Part shown: positions 1-7,479 of the stretch, piece after piece | How positions within the stretch are numbered: the stretch's first letter is position 1 | Layout of the letters: each line of letters opens with the position of its first letter | Source: Candidatus Cloacimonadota bacterium | GTDB lineage: Bacteria > Cloacimonadota > Cloacimonadia > Cloacimonadales > Cloacimonadaceae | Direction of reading: 5' to 3' | Assembly: GCA_028683635.1 (NCBI GenBank) | Contig: JAQUHL010000012.1 | Location: 1-14,804 of the forward strand | Length of the DNA stretch: 14,804 nucleotides | Notes under the pieces: generated by a model | The model's database searches: none | What the model was told of the DNA's origin: nothing | Seen by the model: the letters and a program-made list of their open reading frames with translations, nothing else | Translations under genes and position numbers: made by a program

Positions 1-2687
1 ATTTGTGCACCATGTAAAGCCTGAGAGGATTCACTGAGTACCCTACCACAAAAGCTTCCTGAGGCGAAGTCTCCGCTCCGGTAGTGAAAGGTTACCTGGG
101 GGAAGCAAGCGCTTAGCTGCTCCACAGTGGGTTGCGGAGGAATTTCAGGATCGAAAACATAGACATCACTGCATGCTTTTCTGGTTCGGTTAATGTTACC
201 ATTTTGTGCGTAAAACTTTTCATTGGCGATCCATAGACTGAGATCTCTGATCCGGTTGGTCATCAGGATCAGATTTCCTCCTCCATAGGCAAAGGGAGCA
301 TCGAAGGCAATGGTAACCGGCTGGAGATCACTTTCAAAATTATGCGTGCCATAATATAACTCATCAGCGGGACTTAGAGCTACCCAGGAATCTTCCAGAT
401 GGTTCAGATATGTCCCTCCCATCAGCACCTGCATCTCGATGGGAACGGAATTTATCCAGTCACTATAGAAGGTCAGGGAATCTATCCATCCTGTGAAAGG
501 AAGTTCTGCGTCTAAATATATCGATTCGGACAGACTTGATCTCCAATATACATCAATGGGATAGCGTGCCAGTTCATCACCATTGCCAGCGGTTTCGTAT
601 TCTAAATCCGAAGGCAGAACGTAGACTTGCTCATTAGCACTGTCATTGTTAAAAGTTTCAGGATCAAGAGCAGAAACAACCCTGCCCTGAAGCTGAAGCA
701 AACCAGTCTGAGCAGGTGTCCAGGGAACTGAATATGTAATTGTTTCTCCCGGCTCAACCGGAGTTCCCGAAACTTCTCCCAGCACAACTGCATCACTGAT
801 CACCTGAACCAGGTAGTTGGTTTGAGATTGTGATCCAAGATTTGTGAGCTCGACTTCATGCTGCGCCTGGATGTTTTCCTCTGCCAGATGATAACCTGAG
901 ATACTGTTGACTGCCAGGTCACATGCAGGATTTTCTATTATTTCAATATCATCGAACAGGAAGTTCAGGTTCAGGTTTTGCGTTGCGATCCTGAAAGCGA
1001 TATATTTGAATTCCCCCTGGTAAGAACCCAAAGGGATGGAAAAGTAGTTCCAACCCAGCTGATTGGGAACGATGTATATTTGCTCAAATCCTGCTGTCTC
1101 TTCGGGATGATCCATTGCTCCCACGACCACTGATACTTGTTGAGTTAACGGCATGTTAATCCAGAAATGCAAACGGGTTTGGGCAATCGACAGGAAGTGT
1201 CTCAAAGGCGGGGCAAGCAAATAGATAAAATTGTTCGTAGGGAATTTGGTACTGATCTGGATACATTGGGACGGACTGTGGGATTGGGTATCGATGGTAG
1301 ATACCCCAAAGGATGATTCCGTGGCCGTATTATTGGCCTGCCATCCATAAGGCAGATCAGGACATTGCACTGTCTCAACATCCTCGCTGTAGGGCAGTTC
1401 CTGGATTCTGGTATCGATCCCTGTTCCCTGTATCATGTAGTTGTGCTCAACGAGGTTCTCGCCTACCAGAATCTGCAGGGTAGCGACATGAGTTCCTGCC
1501 CCTCTAGGTCGATAACGGATGATAAAATCCTCCACAGCAAATGGTTCAAGCACAGGGAGTGGATCACCATTCCACATAAGCAGAAAGTAATTCGCTCCAC
1601 CGAGAGTTGTGGAACTGATACAAAGATCGGTTCTGCCGATATTACTTAGCCTCAAATGCATGTCCTTATATTGCATGACCGGGACATCTCCCCAGTTTGG
1701 TATGCCAGGATAGAGATTTACCTGAGCTTCATTGGACATGGAGTTTACGTGGAAAAAAGTCTGAGGGAACTGACCACTCAGATTGGATCCCGTGAGAGGG
1801 GGATTGAATGGATCAAGCTCATCATTATTGCCGATTTTCCGGCTACGTAATTGAAGCTGGGTTTGAGCCCGGAAAGCATTGTTTGAAGTTCCCGGTTGAA
1901 AGGCCTGATAGGCATGAAACACCAGTAACACCAGATTTCCCCCACCATAGAAAAAAGGATTATCGAGCAGGATATTAACATGCCCCGAATAGGCATCAAA
2001 ACTTACGCTGCCATCAAAACACAGGGTCATCTCATCTGCTGGTATCCAATCCCGCACCAGGTTAACTTCTTCGGTGTTGGTAAGCCATACCTTAAGAGGC
2101 ACATTCAGCATCTGAGTCTGGAAATCATAAGAAAAGCTGAGGCCAGATATCAAACCGGCAAACGGCAAATCCTGGGGGTAATAGATCGTTTCAAACAGCG
2201 AAGTTCGGGAACCTACCATATATGGTATCTGGGCAATCTGATCCCCATCCCCCACCTGGAAATTTACTTCTCCAGGGCTGGGTTGAACTGATACTGTATA
2301 GGTCGGAGTACTGTTATTGGGAAGGTTCACGTCTGCAGGATGCAGCACTTGGGCGAATATGGAAAATTGCCCATAGGCTTCAGGTACCCAGGTAAGAGGG
2401 ATCACAGCTTGCTCCTGAGTTTCCAGGGCTATCCCTGCTGAACTGGCTACTTCCTGATTGTGAACAAAAAGCTTGATCACATATTCGCCAGTAACCGCCA
2501 CCCCATTGTTTATTATGCTCACGTTATATTCCTGGGGTAATCCTTCCATGGGGATGAAAATTCCTGTGAGGTCAATAGCTTGGAGATCGATAATACGGGA
2601 ACTGGTTCCTTTACCCGGCTCAGTGCTCTGTGCGAAAACATTCATAACTGTAAAAAGCAGCATGAGAAGCAGAAAAACACGCTTCAT
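1..2687 (-). CDS. Secreted multidomain surface protein (CARDB/Ig-like and cleaved-adhesin-like domains), 3' end missing
   Basis: The frame is open from ATG at 2687 to the left edge (895 residues, no stop seen), so the C-terminus is missing. The start is supported by AAGGAGG at 2693-2699, 5 nt upstream, and by a signal peptide (residues 1-19: Lys-Arg, hydrophobic core, ending VFA before QS). Visible regions: CARDB-like Ig domain (about 38-134), module A (about 160-266), an ASH/Hydin-like segment (about 340-420), a cleaved-adhesin/MAM-like segment starting LPYSEDVE (about 430-586), a second CARDB-like domain (588-690), and module B (about 717-812). Modules A and B resemble each other: both open with S-L-x-E-x-I-Y and end in F-x-YGGGNL. 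The last visible residues (GRVLSESSQALHGAQ) look like the start of a carboxypeptidase-regulatory-like beta-sandwich. It is probably an extracellular or surface adhesin-like protein; a sorting tail may lie beyond the window. No catalytic motif is visible. Domain names come from pattern reading, not a profile search. Confidence 0.88.
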   Translation of the reverse strand, partial: MKRVFLLLMLLFTVMNVFAQSTEPGKGTSSRIIDLQAIDLTGIFIPMEGLPQEYNVSIINNGVAVTGEYVIKLFVHNQEVASSAGIALETQEQAVIPLTWVPEAYGQFSIFAQVLHPADVNLPNNSTPTYTVSVQPSPGEVNFQVGDGDQIAQIPYMVGSRTSLFETIYYPQDLPFAGLISGLSFSYDFQTQMLNVPLKVWLTNTEEVNLVRDWIPADEMTLCFDGSVSFDAYSGHVNILLDNPFFYGGGNLVLLVFHAYQAFQPGTSNNAFRAQTQLQLRSRKIGNNDELDPFNPPLTGSNLSGQFPQTFFHVNSMSNEAQVNLYPGIPNWGDVPVMQYKDMHLRLSNIGRTDLCISSTTLGGANYFLLMWNGDPLPVLEPFAVEDFIIRYRPRGAGTHVATLQILVGENLVEHNYMIQGTGIDTRIQELPYSEDVETVQCPDLPYGWQANNTATESSFGVSTIDTQSHSPSQCIQISTKFPTNNFIYLLAPPLRHFLSIAQTRLHFWINMPLTQQVSVVVGAMDHPEETAGFEQIYIVPNQLGWNYFSIPLGSYQGEFKYIAFRIATQNLNLNFLFDDIEIIENPACDLAVNSISGYHLAEENIQAQHEVELTNLGSQSQTNYLVQVISDAVVLGEVSGTPVEPGETITYSVPWTPAQTGLLQLQGRVVSALDPETFNNDSANEQVYVLPSDLEYETAGNGDELARYPIDVYWRSSLSESIYLDAELPFTGWIDSLTFYSDWINSVPIEMQVLMGGTYLNHLEDSWVALSPADELYYGTHNFESDLQPVTIAFDAPFAYGGGNLILMTNRIRDLSLWIANEKFYAQNGNINRTRKACSDVYVFDPEIPPQPTVEQLSACFPQVTFHYRSGDFASGSFCGRVLSESSQALHGAQ

Positions 2688-2692
2688 TAAAA

Positions 2693-2699
2693 CCTCCTT
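2693..2699 (-). promoter_or_regulatory. Ribosome binding site of the left-edge secreted protein
   Basis: AAGGAGG on the minus strand, 5 nt before ATG 2687. It is a near-perfect anti-SD match and fixes the start of the gene. Confidence 0.85.
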
Positions 2700-2791
2700 G
2701 ATATTGAAGAACTGGGTTCCACCATCTGGAAACTAAACATATCCCAATCACCACAGTAACCTTAGCGAAGGGAAATCATGCCTGTATTTTT

Positions 2792-2797
2792 TGTCAA
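2792..2797 (-). promoter_or_regulatory. Candidate -35 box for the left-edge secreted protein
   Basis: A perfect TTGACA on the minus strand, about 105 nt upstream of ATG 2687. No good TATAAT lies 16-18 nt downstream (CATGAT at 2775-2780 is only 11 nt away), so the -10 is not assigned. The context (TTGACAAA followed by TACA, GGC and TG) resembles the TTGACA in front of the tRNA genes at 7255. It sits between the 141-bp repeat and the gene. Confidence 0.35.
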
Positions 2798-2831
2798 GAG
2801 TTTTGTGGTTTATTTTGTTACATAGAACATC

Positions 2832-2972
2832 AAAGACCGTTGCACATCCCGATTTATCGAAATACAGACTTCCAAATATGCTGGTTGTGAGGCTTGTTTT
2901 TGTAAATCTATTCCCGCCCATCACCCTAAAAGGAGTAGAGCTTCGCCCTACAACCCATTATTCAATGGTCTT
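2832..2972. repeat. 141-bp dispersed repeat, copy 1 (MITE-like)
   Basis: Aligned without gaps to 7013-7153 with 10 mismatches in 141 positions (about 93% identity). The ends are imperfect inverted repeats: AAGACCGTTG at 2833-2842 and the reverse complement of AAGACCATTG at 2963-2972 (9 of 10 match). An internal small hairpin lies at 2936-2950 (one mismatch in the stem). No target-site duplication is evident. A reading frame crosses the element in both copies, but nearly all differences between copies change the amino acid, which argues against a protein. It could be a MITE or REP-like non-autonomous element. Confidence 0.75.
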
Positions 2973-2999
2973 CCGTATTGAGTAATCGGAATCAAATAA

Positions 3000-3029
3000 G
3001 GGCACGATCTTTCGATCGTGCCCATTTTT
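3000..3029. terminator. Strong bidirectional rho-independent terminator
   Basis: A perfect 10-bp stem (GGGCACGATC at 3000-3009 with its complement at 3014-3023) closes on a TTTC loop. On the plus strand it is followed by ATTTTT (3024-3029); on the minus strand it is followed by TTATTTGATT. It lies about 67 nt beyond the stop of the C25-like gene (minus), so it probably ends that transcript and insulates the next gene. No plus-strand gene is visible that would need the stronger T-tract side. Confidence 0.85.
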
Positions 3030-3090
3030 GTAGCTGCCTGATAAAGCCCTTATATTAAATAGCTTTAAGACACCCTATAGTTTTACGATG

Positions 3091-6000
3091 CTATTTCATC
3101 AATAGCATCTTACGGGATTCAGATTTTCCATTGGACGTGAGCCTGTAGAAATAGATTCCGGAGCTCGCGTTCATCCCCTTATCATCCTTACCATCCCAAA
3201 CAATCCTATGGGTACCGGCACTGGCATTTGCATCGAGCAGGGTGCGAACCAATTGTCCCTTGAGGTTGTATAGCTTGAGGGAGGTTCTGCCACTATGTTT
3301 GAGATCGAAGGCAATGCTCGTGCTGGGGTTGAAAGGATTGGGATAATTCTGATGCAGTTGGAATGGTACCGTCTGCACAACATCGGAAGAGGACACATAG
3401 CTATCGGGAGCTGTTGTGGTATATTTCACGGCCAGGCCTGCCTGAAGCGGGGTTGCCGTTGCAGGATAGAAATTGGCATGGGTATAAGTGAGGCCATCAG
3501 TTTGGGTGTGATCTTCAATACCCACAGTACAATAATTGGTTGTTACACCAGGATTATCGACCGTGTGGTATTGGATAACGATATCTCCATCCCTGTCCTC
3601 ATGAGGATAAAGAATGATTTGGAATTTTTCCAGAGAAGCATCTTGCATCATTTCGATGGTGTATTGATTGTATGCTTCGTTCCATTGAACAATATATCGA
3701 TTGTTCGCGCTGTCATGCCAATAGAGCATTCTGATATCGTTGAAGATTCCGTTCCCCTGGTTATCGACGCCAGTCTTCCTTCCCTTGAGGTCATCCCAAT
3801 ATCCAGCAACCATGGCTTTGGGACCGAGGGCAGCAGGGATATAGTGGTTATAAAAATCCGCCATCCAAGTTTGTCCAAAGGACATCCAGCCATTTGAGCA
3901 GATCGTGATCTGATTGTAATCCTGGCCATAAAAGCGGAAAGTGAAAGGCAGATCGATAGTGCGGGAACCATCATCCATATTAAGGAAAACCTCTGCTTCT
4001 CCACCCAGGAGAGGATCGATTTCTATCCACTCATAGGTGGGGCTTTGCTCATAGGTTGCGTCGAAATTGTCATAGGCAAAATAACCATAGGTACAGGGTC
4101 CAGTGGGATCCGTGGTACCCGGAGTTCCCGCCGTAACTGCAAAATAGCAATCTATACTATAATTATCGTCGTCTGAAACGGTAAATTTGAGGGGAATATT
4201 TCTACCATTGTAGGTATCTTGAGCAATCTGGATGCTGCTGTTGATGGTCTTATCGGCACCCATTGGGAAGGCACCGATATCTACCTGGGAGTTGGTAACC
4301 TCTGCTGCAGAGTTTAGAGAGTGAATCGTGAGCTGGGCATTCATCATGTCCTGAGAACCGATATTACGGATAACGAAGGACACCGGTGAATTTTCGCCCA
4401 AGGCCAGAGTACCGCTTGTGGAAAGGACGGCAAATTCAGCTCCTCCACCATACACCTGGAAAAGGCTTTGTGGCCCATCCGGAAGCTGTGCCAGGGTGAA
4501 AGTAATGATGTGCCGGGGCAAAACACCAGAACCAATGGATAGCGGGAAGGTTAGTTCCTGAGTTCCTCCCGGAGCAAGGGAAGCAATGTTCTGGTTGGCA
4601 TTACTGATGGCAATGTATTCATTATCCACGCGCAGAACAAGATCCAGATTGCTAATGGCGGTTTCACCATAATTTTTTACAGTGAGATTGACCTCCATAT
4701 CGGAATTGGGTTGAAGCAAGACTCCATCCAGGGAATTACCCACTATGCCCAATCCTGCAGGAGTGGAGGGAGTCAGGGTTTTAACGAGCGGAACATAGTT
4801 TTTCCTGGAAACTGTAATCGTCAATTCGCCTTGCTGCTCAGGATTGACAGGCAGGATGGCCACACCATCCTGAACCACAGCATAGGTGAAGTTTTCGAAG
4901 TCCTTAGTTCCCGTAACTATCGCTCCATTGATATCGTTGTTGGCAATCCGGATATGCGAATCAGATTGTGCAAATGTAGCCTCGTTTGTGACGGTTGCGG
5001 GGACAATGGTATTGGGAACCAGCACCCACATATTCAGGGACGGATCGCAAAGAGAATTATACACGTGAAAATAGAAGGCTACATGTTGGTTGGAAGCCAG
5101 TTCATTCGGGAAGTTTTTGTACATCTCGATCTTGCCTTCCAAAACTGTGGTGCTGAAAATACGCTCGCCAAAATCTATGAAGCTGCGATACATGCCTGTG
5201 GAGATCGAATTGTTATATCTGGTCTTGGTATGAAGGTCTGAAGGTCCCACGAAGGCTACGCAGCCTCCTGGCTGAGCCATTGTCCCCATCCGCATCCACT
5301 TTTCTCCAAAGTTGGGATTAACGGTATTGGCAAAATCGCCTGTGTTACATACTATTGAATATACAATCGGCATCCTGGGACCATTGAAAGTATTATTCAA
5401 TTCAGGTATATGAAAATATGGATAGTGCCAACCATTGGCATCTCCCCAGCCTCGATAACTCACGATCTGAACACCTTGAGTGATGGAAGACTGGATCAGT
5501 GTGGTTCCGGGATAGGTAGGCGGATAAAAGACCGTATCAACCTGTGTGTAACCATAATCCAGAAAGATCTCGCGGGTCGAACGTGACATCTGCACAGGGG
5601 TGATAGGACGCAGGGTTCCCTCTGCATAGTTTCCAGCGGCAAAGAGGGCCTTGCGCATCCAGGCGGTATCCTGCATGAAGGGTGCTTTTTCATAGGAGAT
5701 TGTCTTATTCGTCATGGTGACGAATTCGCTGATATCTCCAAAGGAGAACCTTCCCACCAGTATTTCAGGAAAATAGTCGGTGCCTACCAGCATGGTATAA
5801 TGGTTGTCATCTGCATCGTTTTCAGAGTTATCGGGTGAGGGGAAGAAATTTGTAGGGATGGCAAAATTGCCGCTTACATCACCCAAAAGCAGGAGGTAAT
5901 CGCATTTATACTGCTCGTAGTGATCGGATATGAAACTTTTGATCTCTGACACGGAATTGCCGATATCAGATTTATTCACCACATATATATCAAAACCTTT

Positions 6001-6603
6001 CATCCTTTTCCATTTAAGAAATTCAGTGAGGTAGGAATCCAGACTGCTGTGGCTGATGATCAGCATCGAAGGTTTGGCTATAGGAATATCCCTCAGATAT
6101 GAGGTCTCGTAGTTTGAAGCCAAGCGCTGATAAGCACCAATGAATGCCTCAGAAACAGTATTGGGAATGGGGAGGGGATGGCTGTAGTCCACAGTATATT
6201 CAACATCTGCCAGGGTATGGATCTGGCCATTTATCTGTCTTTGGGTCTCGATCAGGATCGTGTGCCCCATCATCTCCCGGAAGTTAAAACTGTTTACCAC
6301 TCCCAGGGTTTCATCTGCCCGCTGGTTATGCTGGTAAAGAAAATTGCCATTCTGGTCATATACATTCCAGATTTGGCTCACAATCCTCAGTTCAGCATCC
6401 TGATAGGGCATAGCATAGGTGCGGGAAATGGCCGTCGTGGTGCCATATTCCTCGTAATCATCTGCTGTTATCGATATCGGAGCCGTACGCAGGGCTTCGA
6501 TCTTTACATGTACTTGCCTGGAACTGGTTGTTACCATTTCCTGGGGAGTGGCCGTTAGAGTGGCAATCACCACCATAAGGATCAGGCACAATGTGTATTT
6601 CAT
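3091..6603 (-). CDS. Secreted C25 (gingipain-like) family protein with type A sorting tail
   Basis: The protein has 1170 residues, starting at ATG 6603: GAGGAG lies at 6611-6616, 7 nt upstream, and the signal peptide begins there (residues 1-18, MKYTLCLILM and on). The frame runs 36 codons further upstream to an ATG at 6711, but without an RBS and with a non-signal sequence. Residues 30-175 are a probable propeptide. Residues 178-530 form the C25-like core: DYLLLLGD near 235-242, YFPEILVGR near 277-285, IVSYRGWGDANGW (380-392), VYSIVCNTGDF (414-424, likely nucleophile C419), and the NSLCDPSLNMW end motif (516-526). The usual GHG histidine is W386. Ig/CARDB-like domains follow (about 610-825), then a beta-rich domain of unknown name (about 838-1060), and a FlgD-like sorting domain (1083-1170, YPNPFNPST). 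It is expected to be exported by the Sec system and then a type IX-like secretion system. Whether it is an active cysteine peptidase is open because of W386. Confidence 0.93.
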   Translation of the reverse strand: MKYTLCLILMVVIATLTATPQEMVTTSSRQVHVKIEALRTAPISITADDYEEYGTTTAISRTYAMPYQDAELRIVSQIWNVYDQNGNFLYQHNQRADETLGVVNSFNFREMMGHTILIETQRQINGQIHTLADVEYTVDYSHPLPIPNTVSEAFIGAYQRLASNYETSYLRDIPIAKPSMLIISHSSLDSYLTEFLKWKRMKGFDIYVVNKSDIGNSVSEIKSFISDHYEQYKCDYLLLLGDVSGNFAIPTNFFPSPDNSENDADDNHYTMLVGTDYFPEILVGRFSFGDISEFVTMTNKTISYEKAPFMQDTAWMRKALFAAGNYAEGTLRPITPVQMSRSTREIFLDYGYTQVDTVFYPPTYPGTTLIQSSITQGVQIVSYRGWGDANGWHYPYFHIPELNNTFNGPRMPIVYSIVCNTGDFANTVNPNFGEKWMRMGTMAQPGGCVAFVGPSDLHTKTRYNNSISTGMYRSFIDFGERIFSTTVLEGKIEMYKNFPNELASNQHVAFYFHVYNSLCDPSLNMWVLVPNTIVPATVTNEATFAQSDSHIRIANNDINGAIVTGTKDFENFTYAVVQDGVAILPVNPEQQGELTITVSRKNYVPLVKTLTPSTPAGLGIVGNSLDGVLLQPNSDMEVNLTVKNYGETAISNLDLVLRVDNEYIAISNANQNIASLAPGGTQELTFPLSIGSGVLPRHIITFTLAQLPDGPQSLFQVYGGGAEFAVLSTSGTLALGENSPVSFVIRNIGSQDMMNAQLTIHSLNSAAEVTNSQVDIGAFPMGADKTINSSIQIAQDTYNGRNIPLKFTVSDDDNYSIDCYFAVTAGTPGTTDPTGPCTYGYFAYDNFDATYEQSPTYEWIEIDPLLGGEAEVFLNMDDGSRTIDLPFTFRFYGQDYNQITICSNGWMSFGQTWMADFYNHYIPAALGPKAMVAGYWDDLKGRKTGVDNQGNGIFNDIRMLYWHDSANNRYIVQWNEAYNQYTIEMMQDASLEKFQIILYPHEDRDGDIVIQYHTVDNPGVTTNYCTVGIEDHTQTDGLTYTHANFYPATATPLQAGLAVKYTTTAPDSYVSSSDVVQTVPFQLHQNYPNPFNPSTSIAFDLKHSGRTSLKLYNLKGQLVRTLLDANASAGTHRIVWDGKDDKGMNASSGIYFYRLTSNGKSESRKMLLMK

Positions 6604-6610
6604 ACATTTT

Positions 6611-6616
6611 CTCCTC
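6611..6616 (-). promoter_or_regulatory. Ribosome binding site deciding the C25-like start
   Basis: GAGGAG on the minus strand, 7 nt before ATG 6603. It favours the shorter start with a classic signal peptide over the ATG at 6711. Confidence 0.75.
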
Positions 6617-6770
6617 GGATTCGTTAGACCCGTGCAACATGCAAAAAACATTCCCAATTGACCAATAGAATATATATATGTCCCGAGCCAGAGGAATACC
6701 AAACTTAGCAAAACTCCTTGATCTTATGCGTACTTTTAGGTGTTCTCTTCAAACCAACGTCTGTAGCTTC

Positions 6771-6863
6771 GTGTGATCTTAGCGTGAGCATAGCGTGAAC
6801 AATGCGTGGAAATCCACGCATTGTTCACGCTATGCTCACACTGAGCTCACGCTAAGCTCACAC
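6771..6863. repeat. Convergent array of 11-bp repeats forming a long near-perfect palindrome
   Basis: Four direct units on the plus strand start at 6771, 6782, 6793 and 6804 (GTGTGATCTTA, GCGTGAGCATA, GCGTGAACAAT, then GCGTGGA). Five units run towards them on the minus strand: 6853-6863 GTGTGAGCTTA, 6842-6852 GCGTGAGCTCA, 6831-6841 GTGTGAGCATA, 6820-6830 GCGTGAACAAT and 6813-6819 GCGTGGA. The inner arms (6784-6810 and 6813-6839) are perfectly complementary over 27 nt around a 2-nt centre (AA). The outer segment 6772-6789 also pairs with 6845-6862 (17 of 18), so alternative foldings compete. No T-tract follows and the position is between divergent transcription units, so a terminator is unlikely. 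It could be an operator or binding array, or a REP-like structure. Confidence 0.9.
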
Positions 6864-6886
6864 CTTGGATACATACAACCAGATTA

Positions 6887-6916
6887 TTCCACACACTTCC
6901 ACACATTTCCATCACA
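6887..6916 (+). repeat. Short three-copy direct repeat, 10-bp period
   Basis: TTCCACACA occurs at 6887 and 6897, and a degenerate copy (TTCCATCACA) at 6907, spaced exactly one helical turn apart. It lies 23 bp downstream of the 11-bp array. Function unknown; it may be chance in a C/A-rich stretch. Confidence 0.5.
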
Positions 6917-7012
6917 TGCTTCACCCACAAAAGTAGGTTAAGCAGAAGTATGGGTCACAATTGAAATCGAGAAGAATGACAAAGACTTCAGGATCGAGAG
7001 CTATAGATTGGT

Positions 7013-7153
7013 AAAGACCGTTGCACATCCCGATTTATTGAAATACAGACGTCCAAATATGCTGATTGTGAGGCTAATTTTTGTAAATCTATTCCCGCCC
7101 ACCACCATAAAAGGAGTAGGGCTTCGCCCTAAAACCCATTATTCAATAGTCTT
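7013..7153. repeat. 141-bp dispersed repeat, copy 2 (MITE-like)
   Basis: The second copy of the element at 2832-2972, in the same orientation, about 93% identical without indels. The terminal inverted repeat is AAGACCGTTG at 7014-7023 against the reverse complement of AAGACTATTG at 7144-7153 (8 of 10). The internal hairpin at 7117-7131 (TAGGGC, TTC loop, GCCCTA) is perfect in this copy. It lies upstream of the tRNA promoter. Confidence 0.75.
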
Positions 7154-7254
7154 ATTCTTTAGGTAAATCTGGACGGTGATCCTCATTTGCATATTTGGGT
7201 GAGACTATGTAAGTGAAGCAGCCCTTTCAGAAGCCCTCTCTGGGCAGAAAAGTC

Positions 7255-7284
7255 TTGACAAATACAAGGCCTGCAAAATGTATG
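7255..7284 (+). promoter_or_regulatory. Promoter of the tRNA-Pro/tRNA-Val unit
   Basis: A perfect TTGACA -35 at 7255-7260. The best-spaced -10 is a weak TGTATG at 7279-7284 (18-bp spacer), about 10 nt before the first base of tRNA-Pro. The -35 is clear; the -10 assignment is tentative. Confidence 0.5.
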
Positions 7285-7293
7285 CGTGGACTG

Positions 7294-7371
<78 letters not shown>

Positions 7372-7392
7372 GTAATCAACTGTTTAGATCGT

Positions 7393-7468
7393 GGGCGCTT
7401 AGCTCAGCTGGGAGAGCGCTTGCCTTACACGCAAGGTGTCGGGGGTTCGAGTCCCTTAGCGCCCACCA
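7393..7468 (+). tRNA. tRNA-Val (anticodon TAC)
   Basis: Acceptor GGGCGCT (7393-7399) pairs with AGCGCCC (7458-7464), discriminator A7465, encoded CCA 7466-7468. The anticodon stem is CTTGC/GCAAG with loop CTTACAC, giving TAC at 7426-7428. The T-arm contains TTCGAGT. It is probably co-transcribed with the preceding tRNA-Pro and followed closely by a terminator. Confidence 0.97.
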
Positions 7469-7479
7469 CGTTTGAAATT

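Larger units (their letters stand above)
2688..3090. other. Intergenic region between the two secreted-protein genes
   Basis: This stretch of 403 nt has no credible gene. From the right it holds the terminator at 3000-3029, the 141-bp repeat at 2832-2972, a TTGACA box at 2792-2797 and the RBS at 2693-2699. The order suggests the two minus-strand secreted-protein genes are transcribed separately. Confidence 0.75.
6604..7293. other. Non-coding divergent region rich in repeats
   Basis: A 690-nt region between the C25-like gene (minus) and the tRNA genes (plus), with no convincing protein gene. From left to right it holds the 5' leader of the C25-like gene (AT-rich run near 6670-6680), the inverted 11-bp repeat array (6771-6863), a short 10-bp-period repeat (6887-6916), the second 141-bp repeat (7013-7153) and the tRNA promoter (7255-7284). 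I see nothing specific in 6917-7012 or 7154-7254. Confidence 0.7.

Noticed and set aside
1365..2291. Several plus-strand open frames opposite the left-edge gene
   Set aside because: They are short, without RBS, and antisense to a continuous 895-codon frame with a signal peptide and recognisable domains.
2791..2985. A 64-codon plus-strand reading frame across the 141-bp repeat
   Set aside because: The same frame is open in the second copy, but nearly all differences between copies change the amino acid, there is no RBS, and it is flanked by repeat ends. It is better explained as a non-coding element.
3295..3897. A 200-codon plus-strand frame opposite the C25-like gene
   Set aside because: It is an antisense shadow of the well-supported C-terminal region; its composition shows no domain and there is no RBS.
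6604..6711. N-terminal extension of the C25-like protein to ATG 6711
   Set aside because: No ribosome binding site is present at 6711, while ATG 6603 has GAGGAG 7 nt upstream and begins a textbook signal peptide.
6784..6839. Rho-independent terminator from the 27-bp palindrome
   Set aside because: There is no T-tract on either side and it lies between divergent units, where nothing needs termination.
6771..6863. CRISPR array
   Set aside because: The repeats are 11 bp without unique spacers and are arranged head to head, which does not fit CRISPR structure.
6771..6916. Replication origin (iterons plus DnaA-box-like TTATTCCACA)
   Set aside because: The DnaA-box-like sequence carries an extra base against TTATNCACA, there is no dnaA, dnaN, parAB or rep gene nearby and no convincing unwinding region. 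The repeats alone do not support an origin.
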